Below are positions 57,192 through 64,000 of a stretch of 64,000 nucleotides of DNA, in pieces (the first letter of the stretch is position 1; the number at the start of each line of letters is the position of its first letter). Made by a program: the position numbers and the translations under genes. Source of the stretch: Streptomyces omiyaensis (lineage in GTDB: Bacteria > Actinomycetota > Actinomycetes > Streptomycetales > Streptomycetaceae); NCBI RefSeq assembly GCF_014650895.1, contig NZ_BMVV01000028.1, forward strand, positions 1 to 64,000. Reading direction: 5' to 3'. The notes beneath the pieces were generated by a model. That model made no database searches. It was not told where the DNA came from and saw only the letters and a list, made by a program, of their open reading frames with translations.

Positions 57192-58615
57192 ACGGGCGGA
57201 CCCACGGGGCCGACCCCACCGGGCACCCCGGGCGCGACGGGAAGCCGGGCCCCACGCGCGCGTACCGCGCCTCGTACGGACGCGACGGGCTCCGCATCGT
57301 GCGGCTGGCGAACTTCGTCACCGCCACCTCCGGCGGGCTGCGCACCGCCCTCGACCGGCTCGGCCGGGGCTACCGCGCGGCCGGCCACGAGCCCGTCCTC
57401 GTCGTCCCGGGCGCCACGGCCGCCGACGAACCGGCCGAGCAGGGCAGGGTGATCACCCTGCCGGGCCCCGAACTGCCGGGCACCGGCGGCTACCGCGTCC
57501 TGGCCGACCGGAGCCGGCTCGCGGACCTCCTGGACCGGCTCGCCCCGGACCGGATCGAGGTCTCCGACCGCACCACCCTGCGCTGGACGGGGGAGTGGGC
57601 CCGCCGCGCCCGGGTCCCCTCCGTGATGGTCTCCCACGAGACCGCCGACGGGGTCCTGCGCACCTGGGGCGTCCCCGCCCCGCTCGCCGCCCGCGCCGCG
57701 GACCGGCTCAACCGGCGCACCGCCTGGGCCTACGGCCGGATCGTGTGCACCACCGCCTGGGCGGAGGAGGAGTTCGCCCGGGTCGGGGCCGCCAACGTCG
57801 TGCGGGCTCCGCTCGGCGTCGACCTGGAACGCTGCCGGCCCGGCCGCCGCACCGCCGCCGTACGGGCCCGGTACGCCGGGGACGCCGCCGTCCTGCTGGT
57901 GCTCTGCTCCCGCCTCTCCGTCGAGAAGCGGCCCGGTACCGCCCTGGAGGCGCTCGCCGTCCTGCGGGACGCCGGGGTGCCGGCCCGGCTGGTCGTCGCG
58001 GGCGACGGGCCGCTGAGGCCCGGCCTGGAGCGGCGGGCCCGGGCGCGGGGGCTCCCCGTCCGGTTCCTCGGCCACGTCGCCGACCGGGAGGAGCTCGCCG
58101 ACCTCCAGGCGGCGGCCGACCTCTGCCTGGCCCCCGGCCCCGCCGAGACCTTCGGGCTCTCCGCCCTGGAGGCCCTGGCCTGCGGGACGCCGGTCGTCGT
58201 CAGCGCCTCCTCCGCCCTCCCGGAGGTCGTCGGCCCGGCCGGCGCCGCGGCCGCCGACGACCCGGCCGCCTTCGCCGCCGCGGCCCTCGGGCTGCTCGCC
58301 CTGCCGGAGACCGCCCGGCGGTCCGCCGCACGCGCGCGTGCGGAGCTCTTCACCTGGGACCGCTCGGTCACGGCCTTCCTCCACGCCCACGAGGCGGCCC
58401 CGGGCGTGGCTTCGGGCGCGGGCGTGGCCTCGGGCGCGGGCGCGGCCCCGGCTTCGGCTTCGGGCACGAGTACGGTCCCGGCTCCCGTCCCGGCCCCGGT
58501 TTCCGTTCCGGCCCCGGCCCCGGGCGCGGCCCCGGAGCGGGAGTCCGGTCCGCTGAAGCGGGTCACGGAGCCGCTCGGCGCGGTTCCGGCCCGGAGACAG
58601 GAGGTCGGCGGATGA
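57188..58615 (+). CDS. GT4 glycosyltransferase with Pro/Ala-rich tail
   Basis: A 475-residue second GT4 enzyme. The first 35 residues are polar, followed by RIVRLANFVTATSGGLRTAL. SRLSVEKRPGTALEALAVL, FLGHVADREELADLQAAADL and GPAETFGLSALEALACGTPV form the donor-binding half. The last 75 residues are a low-complexity tail rich in Ala, Gly, Ser, Pro and Val (ASGAGVASGAGAAPASASGT then PAPVPAPVSVPAPAPG). GTG 57188 overlaps the upstream stop. The gene overlaps the next start as ATGA. Confidence 0.9.
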   Translation: MNGRTHGADPTGHPGRDGKPGPTRAYRASYGRDGLRIVRLANFVTATSGGLRTALDRLGRGYRAAGHEPVLVVPGATAADEPAEQGRVITLPGPELPGTGGYRVLADRSRLADLLDRLAPDRIEVSDRTTLRWTGEWARRARVPSVMVSHETADGVLRTWGVPAPLAARAADRLNRRTAWAYGRIVCTTAWAEEEFARVGAANVVRAPLGVDLERCRPGRRTAAVRARYAGDAAVLLVLCSRLSVEKRPGTALEALAVLRDAGVPARLVVAGDGPLRPGLERRARARGLPVRFLGHVADREELADLQAAADLCLAPGPAETFGLSALEALACGTPVVVSASSALPEVVGPAGAAAADDPAAFAAAALGLLALPETARRSAARARAELFTWDRSVTAFLHAHEAAPGVASGAGVASGAGAAPASASGTSTVPAPVPAPVSVPAPAPGAAPERESGPLKRVTEPLGAVPARRQEVGG

Positions 58616-58790
58616 CCCCGGTCCGGGAAGGCCGCACCCTGGTCCCTGCCCCTGCCCCTGCCCCTGCCCCTGCCCCGGTCCCTGCCCCGGTCCCTGCCCC
58701 GGTCCCGGTCCCCGGACCGGCCCCTGCCCCGGTCCCGTGGCCGGCCCCGTCCCCCGCTCCCGCCCCGGGTGCCGGCGCCGGGCCGGGGGC
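58390..58790 (+). repeat. Pro/Ala/Val-coding minisatellite spanning a gene junction
   Basis: Repetitive DNA (GGCGTGGCCTCGGGCGCG-type and CCCCTGCCCCGGTCC-type units) codes the C-terminal tail of the second glycosyltransferase and, after about 60 non-repetitive bases with the ATGA overlap at 58612, the PAPAPV-rich N-terminus of the SGNH protein. Both genes thus carry matching disordered tails facing the same junction. Confidence 0.75.
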
Positions 58791-59655
58791 CGAGGAGCTC
58801 GGGCGGGCCGGAACAGGGGGGCCGGTGCGGTTCGTCGTGCTCGGCGACTCGTTCAGCGAGGGGGTGGGGGACCGGGCCGCCGGGGCCTGGCGCGGATGGG
58901 CCGCGCTGCTCGCCGAAGGGCTCGCCGGACCGGGGCAGCGCCTGGAGTACGCCAACCTCGCCGTCAGCGGCGCGCTCAGCGCGGACGTCGCCGCACACCA
59001 GGCGTCCCGCGCGGTCGCCCTCCGGCCGCACCTGGCCTCCGTCGTGGTGGGCGTCAACGACACCCTGCGGCACACCTTCGACATCGGACTGTTCGCCCGC
59101 CGCCTGGACCGGGTCCTCGCCGCGCTCGGCGCGACCGGAGCCGTACTCCTGACCGCCTGTCTGCCCGACCCGGGGCGGATGCTGGGCCTGCCCGCGCCGC
59201 TGGCCCGCCCGCTCGCCCGCCGCGGGAGGTCCGTGAACGCGGTGGTGCACGCCCTCTCCGCCCGGCACGGAGCCGTCCACCTCCACCTCGCCGAACCCGC
59301 CTGGACCGACGACCGGCGGTGGTGGAGCGCCGACCGGCTCCATCCCGGCGAGCGCGGCCACCGCGCCGTCGCCGGAGCCTTCCACCGGCTCCTCGCCGAG
59401 CGCGGGCTCGCCCGGGGGCCCGCGCCCTCCCCGGACGCGTCCGAACCGCCGCCCACGCGCGCCCAGACCGCCCTCTGGCTCGCGACCGCCGGCACCGGAT
59501 GGGTGCTGCGCCGCAGCCGCGACCTGCTGCCCCAGCTCCTGCTGCTCGCCGGGGAGGAACTCCTCCACCCCGCCGACGGCATCGGCACGGGCCCGCTCGA
59601 CGCGCGCGCCGAGACCGCCCTCGCCGCGGCCCTCGCGGCGACAATGGAGGGATGA
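58612..59655 (+). CDS. SGNH hydrolase with Pro/Ala-rich N-terminus
   Basis: A 347-residue protein. Residues 12-53 are almost all Pro, Ala and Val; no signal peptide precedes them. The SGNH domain (about 72-260) has Ser80 (FVVLGDSFSEGVG), Asn149 (VVVGVNDTL), and Asp241/His244 (DRLHPGERGH). The C-terminal 85 residues are helical. AGGAGG precedes ATG 58612, which overlaps the glycosyltransferase stop. With two glycosyltransferases upstream, an O-acyl esterase or acyltransferase acting on a glycan or glycolipid is a reasonable guess. Confidence 0.88.
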   Translation: MTPVREGRTLVPAPAPAPAPAPVPAPVPAPVPVPGPAPAPVPWPAPSPAPAPGAGAGPGAEELGRAGTGGPVRFVVLGDSFSEGVGDRAAGAWRGWAALLAEGLAGPGQRLEYANLAVSGALSADVAAHQASRAVALRPHLASVVVGVNDTLRHTFDIGLFARRLDRVLAALGATGAVLLTACLPDPGRMLGLPAPLARPLARRGRSVNAVVHALSARHGAVHLHLAEPAWTDDRRWWSADRLHPGERGHRAVAGAFHRLLAERGLARGPAPSPDASEPPPTRAQTALWLATAGTGWVLRRSRDLLPQLLLLAGEELLHPADGIGTGPLDARAETALAAALAATMEG

Positions 59656-62600
59656 GCGGGCGCTGGGAGTTCTGGATCGACCGGGGCGGCACCTTCACCG
59701 ACGTCGTGGGACGGCGCCCCGACGGGCGCCTCGTCACCCGCAAGGTCCTCTCCCACGACCCGGCCCGCCGCCAGGACGCCGCCGTGGCCGGCATCAGGCT
59801 CCTCATGGGCCTCGGCCCCGGCGACCCCGTCCCCGCCGACCGGATCGCCGTCGTCAAGATGGGCACCACCGTCGCCACCAACGCCCTCCTGGAACGGGAC
59901 GGCGAACCCACCCTGCTGCTGATCACCGAGGGCTTCCGCGACGCCCTGAGGATCGCCTACCAGAACCGGCCCCGCCTCTTCGACCGGCACATCGTGCTCC
60001 CCGAGGCCGTGTACGCGCGCGTGGCCGAGGTCCCCGAGCGGGTCGACGCCCGGGGCACCGTCGTCCGCCCCCTCGACGAGGACGCCGTCGCCGCGGCGCT
60101 CTCCGCCGCCCACCGCGACGGCCTCCGCTCCGCCGCCGTCGTCCTGATGCACGGCTACCGCCACCCGGACCACGAGCTGCGGGTGGCGGCCGCCGCCCGC
60201 GCCGCCGGGTTCACCCAGGTCAGCTGCTCCCACGAGGTCAGCCCGCTGATCAAGCTCGTCCCGCGCGGGGACACCACCGTCGTCGACGCCTACCTCTCGC
60301 CGGTGCTGCGCCGCTACGTGGACGAGGTCGCCGCCGAACTCGCCGGGATCCGCCTGATGTTCCTGCAGTCCAACGGCGGACTGCGGGAGGCAGCCCACTT
60401 CCGCGGCAAGGACGCCGTGCTCTCCGGCCCCGCGGGCGGCGTCGTCGGCATGGCCCGCACCTCCGCCCGGGCCGGACACGACCGGGTCATCGGCTTCGAC
60501 ATGGGCGGCACGTCCACGGACGTGTCGCACTACGCGGGCACGTTCGAGCGTGAACTCGGTTCACAGGTGGCCGGGGTGCGGATGAGGGCCCCCATGCTGA
60601 GCATCCACACCGTCGCCGCCGGCGGCGGCTCCGTCCTCCACTACGACGGGCGCCGCTACCGCGTCGGCCCCGACTCGGCCGGCGCCGTCCCCGGCCCCGC
60701 CTGCTACCGGCGCGGCGGCCCGCTCACCGTCACCGACGCCCAGGTCATGCTCGGCCGCATCCAGCCCGGCCACTTCCCCGCCGTCTTCGGCCCGGGCGGC
60801 GACGAACCCCTCGACGCCGGCATCGTCCGCGAGCGGTTCACGGCCCTCGCCGAGGAGGTCGGCGGCGGCCGCACCCCCGAGGAGGTCGCCGCCGGCTTCC
60901 TGCGGATCGCGGTCCTCGACATGGCCAACGCCGTCAAGAAGATCTCCGTCCAGCGCGGCCACGACGTCACCCGCTACGCCCTCACCTGTTTCGGCGGCGC
61001 CGGCGGCCAGCACGCCTGCGCCGTCGCCGACGCCCTCGGCGTCGACACCGTGCTCGTCCCGCCGCTCGCCGGCGTCCTCTCCGCGTACGGCATCGGGCTC
61101 GCCGACGCCACCGCCCTGCGCGAGCGGTCCGTCGAGGCCCCGCTCGACGCCCCCGGCACCCACGCGCGCGTGACCGCCGTCGCCGCCGAACTCGCCGACC
61201 GCACCCGCGCCGAACTCCGCGCCGACGGCCTCCCCGACGGCGCGATCACCACCCGCGCGCGCGTCCTGCTCCGCTACGCCGGCACCGACGCCGGCCTCCC
61301 CGTCGACCTCGGCCCCGCCGCCGCCATGGCCGGCGCCTTCACCGCCGACCACCGGGCCCGCTACGCCTTCACCATGGACAAGCCGCTCGTCGTGGAGGCC
61401 GTCACCGTCGAGGCCGTCGGCGCGGCGGGACCCCACGGCCCCGTCCACGTCCCCGTCGGCACCCGCACCGGCCCCCTCGCCCCCCGCGCCACCGTCCGCA
61501 CCCACGACGGTGCCACCGCCTCCGACACCCCGCTCCACCGCCGCGACGACCTGAGCCCCGGCGACACCGTCGACGGGCCCGCGATCCTCGCCGAGGACGA
61601 CGCCACCACCGTCGTCGACCCCGGCTGGCGCGCCACCGCGGCCCCCACCGGCCACCTGCTGCTCACCCGGGTCCTCCCGCGCCCCGCCCGCACCGCCGCG
61701 GGCACCGACGTGGACCCGGTCCTCCTGGAGGTCTTCCACAACCTCTTCATGTCCGTCGCCGAGCAGATGGGCGTCCGCCTGGAGAACACCGCCCACTCCG
61801 TCAACATCAAGGAACGCCTCGACTTCTCCTGCGCGCTCTTCGACGCCGACGGCAACCTGGTCGCCAACGCCCCCCACATCCCCGTCCACCTCGGCTCCAT
61901 GGGCGAGACCGTCAAGGAGGTCCTGCGCCGCCGCGCCGGGGACCTCCGCCCCGGCGACGTCTACGCCGTCAACGACCCCTACCACGGCGGCACCCACCTG
62001 CCCGACGTCACCGTCGTCACCCCCGTCTTCGACGACACCGGGCGCGAGCTCCGCTTCCTCGTCGCCTCCCGGGGCCACCACGCCGAGATCGGCGGCATCA
62101 CCCCCGGCTCCATGCCCGCCTTCAGCCGCACCGTCGACGAGGAGGGCGTCCGCTTCGACAACTGGCTCCTCGTCCGCGACGGCCGGTTCCGCGAGGCCGA
62201 GACCCGCGCCCTGCTCACCGGCGCCCCCCACCCCTCGCGCGACCCCGACACCAACCTCGCCGACCTGCGCGCCCAGATCGCCGCCAACGAGAAGGGCATC
62301 GGGGAACTCCGCAGAGCGGTGGACGAGTTCGGCCTGGAGGCGGTGCAGGCCTACATGGGCCACGTACGGGCCAACGCCGAGGAGTCCGTCCGCCGGATCG
62401 TCGCCCGCCTCGACGACGGCGCCCACGCCTACGAGACGGACTCCGGCGCCGTCATCCGGGTCGCCGTCCGCGTCGACCGCGCACGCCGCTCCGCCGTCAT
62501 CGACTTCACCGGGACCTCGCCGCAGCTGCCGGGCAACGCCAACGCCCCCACGGCGGTCGTGACGGCGGCCGTCCTCTACGTCTTCCGCACCCTCGTCGAC

Positions 62601-63278
62601 GAGGACATCCCGCTCAACAGCGGCTGTCTGGAACCCCTGGAGATCAGGGTGCCGCCGGGCTCCATGCTCGCGCCCGAACCGCCGGCCGCCACCGTCGCGG
62701 GGAACGTCGAGACCTCCCAGGCCGTCACCGGCGCCCTCTACGCCGCCCTCGGGGTCCAGGCCGAGGGCTCCGGCACCATGAACAACCTCACCTTCGGCGA
62801 CGACCGCGTCCAGTACTACGAGACCGTCGCGAGCGGCTCCGGCGCGGGCGACGGCTTCGACGGCGCCGACGCCGTGCAGACCCACATGACCAACTCCCGC
62901 CTCACCGACCCCGAGGTCCTGGAGTGGCGCCACCCCGTCCGCGTCGACTCCTTCGCCGTCCGCGAGGGCAGCGGCGGCCGGGGGCGCCGGCACGGCGGCG
63001 ACGGGGTGGAGCGGCGGCTGCGGTTCCTGGCACCGATGACGGTCGCCCTCCTCACCGGACACCGCCGGGTGCCCCCGTACGGCATGGCGGGCGGCGCGCC
63101 CGGCGCGCTCGGGGAGAACCTCGTCGAGCGCGCCGACGGCACCGTGGAGCGCCTCGCCGGCGCGGCGACCACCGAGGTCGGCCCCGGCGACGTGCTCGTC
63201 CTGCGCACCCCCGGCGGCGGGGGGTACGGCACCCCGCCGGAGGACGACCCCGGGCGGGCGGAGCTCAGGGCGCCGTGA
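59652..63278 (+). CDS. 5-oxoprolinase/hydantoinase, fused HyuA-HyuB type
   Basis: A 1208-residue ATP-dependent amidohydrolase of the OplAH family. The N-terminal hydantoinase A half (about 1-690) has WIDRGGTFTDVVGRRPDG, MGTTVATNALLERDGEP and the ATP-binding VIGFDMGGTSTDVSHY. The C-terminal hydantoinase B half (about 695-1208) has VNIKERLDFSCALFDADGN, VNDPYHGGTHLPDVTVV and NVETSQAVTGALYAALGV. It cleaves 5-oxoproline or a hydantoin with ATP. ATG 59652 overlaps the SGNH stop, and its end overlaps the convergent pxpC-like gene by 14 bases. Confidence 0.92.
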   Translation: MSGRWEFWIDRGGTFTDVVGRRPDGRLVTRKVLSHDPARRQDAAVAGIRLLMGLGPGDPVPADRIAVVKMGTTVATNALLERDGEPTLLLITEGFRDALRIAYQNRPRLFDRHIVLPEAVYARVAEVPERVDARGTVVRPLDEDAVAAALSAAHRDGLRSAAVVLMHGYRHPDHELRVAAAARAAGFTQVSCSHEVSPLIKLVPRGDTTVVDAYLSPVLRRYVDEVAAELAGIRLMFLQSNGGLREAAHFRGKDAVLSGPAGGVVGMARTSARAGHDRVIGFDMGGTSTDVSHYAGTFERELGSQVAGVRMRAPMLSIHTVAAGGGSVLHYDGRRYRVGPDSAGAVPGPACYRRGGPLTVTDAQVMLGRIQPGHFPAVFGPGGDEPLDAGIVRERFTALAEEVGGGRTPEEVAAGFLRIAVLDMANAVKKISVQRGHDVTRYALTCFGGAGGQHACAVADALGVDTVLVPPLAGVLSAYGIGLADATALRERSVEAPLDAPGTHARVTAVAAELADRTRAELRADGLPDGAITTRARVLLRYAGTDAGLPVDLGPAAAMAGAFTADHRARYAFTMDKPLVVEAVTVEAVGAAGPHGPVHVPVGTRTGPLAPRATVRTHDGATASDTPLHRRDDLSPGDTVDGPAILAEDDATTVVDPGWRATAAPTGHLLLTRVLPRPARTAAGTDVDPVLLEVFHNLFMSVAEQMGVRLENTAHSVNIKERLDFSCALFDADGNLVANAPHIPVHLGSMGETVKEVLRRRAGDLRPGDVYAVNDPYHGGTHLPDVTVVTPVFDDTGRELRFLVASRGHHAEIGGITPGSMPAFSRTVDEEGVRFDNWLLVRDGRFREAETRALLTGAPHPSRDPDTNLADLRAQIAANEKGIGELRRAVDEFGLEAVQAYMGHVRANAEESVRRIVARLDDGAHAYETDSGAVIRVAVRVDRARRSAVIDFTGTSPQLPGNANAPTAVVTAAVLYVFRTLVDEDIPLNSGCLEPLEIRVPPGSMLAPEPPAATVAGNVETSQAVTGALYAALGVQAEGSGTMNNLTFGDDRVQYYETVASGSGAGDGFDGADAVQTHMTNSRLTDPEVLEWRHPVRVDSFAVREGSGGRGRRHGGDGVERRLRFLAPMTVALLTGHRRVPPYGMAGGAPGALGENLVERADGTVERLAGAATTEVGPGDVLVLRTPGGGGYGTPPEDDPGRAELRAP

Positions 63279-64000
63279 CGAAGCGGACCGGCGTCCCCGG
63301 CACCGCCTGCGCCGCCGCCCCCAGGTCCGCTTCCCGCACGACCGCCACCACCGGGTAGCCGCCGGTGGTCGGATGGTCGGCGAGGAAGACCACCGGCCGG
63401 CCGTCCGGCGGCACCTGCACCGCCCCCAGGACCATGCCCTCGGAAGGAAGTTCGCCGGGCCGGGCGCGCCGCAGGGCCGGTCCGTCGAGCCGCAGCCCGA
63501 TCCGGTTGCTCGCCGGGGAGACCAGGTACGCGCGCGTGGTCAGGGCGCGCAGCGCCCCGCCGGTGAACCAGTCGTCGCGGGGCCCGAGCCGGACCCGCAG
63601 GACGAGTTCGTCCGGCGGGCCCGGCCAGGGGGGAGCGTCGACCGACCCCCGTGCGGCCGCGGCCGCTCCCAGCGGCAGCACCGCCCCGTCCGCCAGCGGT
63701 GCCGGGCCGAGCCCGGACAGCAGGTCGGTGGAGCGGCTGCCGAGCACCGGATCGACGGCGATCCCGCCGCCGATCGCCACGTACGCGCGCAGCCCGCGGA
63801 CGGCCGGGCCGACCTCCAGGAGGGCGCCGGCCGGGACCCGCGCCGCCGTGCCCCAGGGCAGCGGGCGGCCGTCCGCCCGGACCGCGCAGGGCGCGCCGCC
63901 CACCGCCACGGTCACCGCGCTCCGCGGGCGCAGGGCGCAGCCGTTCACGGTGGTCTCCAGGAGCGCGGCGCCCTCGTCGTTGCCGACCAGCCGGTTCGCC
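63265..64000 (-). CDS. pxpC: 5-oxoprolinase subunit C (PxpC/KipA-type carboxyltransferase-fold), 5' part missing
   Basis: The C-terminal 244 residues of a biotin-dependent-carboxyltransferase-fold protein of the PxpC family, running off the window. The frame is open to 64000 (visible part begins ANRLVGNDEGAALLETTVNG). Characteristic segments are GLRAYVAIGGGIAVDPVLGS, STDLLSGLGPAPLADG, YLVSPASNRIGLRLDG, ELPSEGMVLGAVQVPPDG and VVFLADHPTTGGYPVVA. PxpA/B/C together cleave 5-oxoproline with ATP. It converges on the OplAH-type gene with a 14-bp overlap, so two systems for the same class of substrate face each other. Confidence 0.9.
   Translation of the reverse strand, partial: ANRLVGNDEGAALLETTVNGCALRPRSAVTVAVGGAPCAVRADGRPLPWGTAARVPAGALLEVGPAVRGLRAYVAIGGGIAVDPVLGSRSTDLLSGLGPAPLADGAVLPLGAAAAARGSVDAPPWPGPPDELVLRVRLGPRDDWFTGGALRALTTRAYLVSPASNRIGLRLDGPALRRARPGELPSEGMVLGAVQVPPDGRPVVFLADHPTTGGYPVVAVVREADLGAAAQAVPGTPVRFVTAP

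Overview
The window is a stretch of high-GC actinobacterial chromosome, almost certainly from Streptomyces. The evidence is the very strong G/C bias at third codon positions, frequent GTG starts with GTGA/ATGA overlaps, a sigma-R-type promoter before rbpA, DasR-like boxes on a family-18 chitinase promoter, and the sporulation pair smeA-sffA. The gene order (metK, priA, fmt, rsmB, rpe, guaB1, chitinase, rib operon, hisEG, ppm1, fxsA, rbpA, smeA/sffA) looks like the conserved core region around SCO1476-SCO1415 of S. coelicolor, inverted. I saw no insertion sequence, prophage, CRISPR array, tRNA or rRNA gene.

Layout. 1-11 kb is housekeeping: 3' end of metK, priA, fmt, rsmB, rpe, a SorC-type sugar regulator, a secreted barnase-like RNase overlapping its barstar-like inhibitor gene, and guaB1. 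11-17.3 kb holds an SGNH hydrolase and a four-gene cluster (cationic amino-acid permease, Lrp/AsnC regulator, nitrilase-type amidase, flavin amine oxidase/monooxygenase). This cluster looks like a lysine or arginine 2-monooxygenase route and has repeated GCGCAA(T/C)G boxes in both of its promoters. 17.3-22 kb carries a DUF5995-like gene, a nucleobase permease, and an MFS exporter divergent from a ROK regulator with a perfect operator-like repeat between them. 22.4-24.9 kb is a modular chitinase. 25-28.8 kb is an FMN-riboswitch riboflavin operon (a collapsed ribD relic, ribE, ribM, ribBA, ribH), followed by hisE-hisG.

30-46 kb contains a PH-domain membrane protein, two overlapping CNNM/CorC-type membrane proteins, a TPR-AAA ATPase, a kinase-like P-loop protein, a C39-like protease, poorly known proteins, a phosphotransferase, an Lrp regulator with an amidohydrolase, ppm1, fxsA and rbpA. 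46-53 kb has an MFS transporter, a phosphodiesterase, a divergent yczE/yczR-like (MocR) pair, and sffA-smeA. 53-64 kb has ankyrin and HEAT-repeat proteins, then an overlapping operon of two GT4 glycosyltransferases, an SGNH hydrolase and a 1208-residue 5-oxoprolinase-like protein, which overlaps tail-to-tail with a partial pxpC-like gene.

The observations most worth following are the shrunken RibD relic still in register behind the FMN riboswitch, the phased Lrp-like boxes on the putative 2-monooxygenase cluster, SffA's P-loop without the lysine, the Pro/Ala repeat tract spanning the junction of two overlapping genes, and the 36-bp perfect palindrome next to a 21-bp hairpin between fxsA and rbpA.
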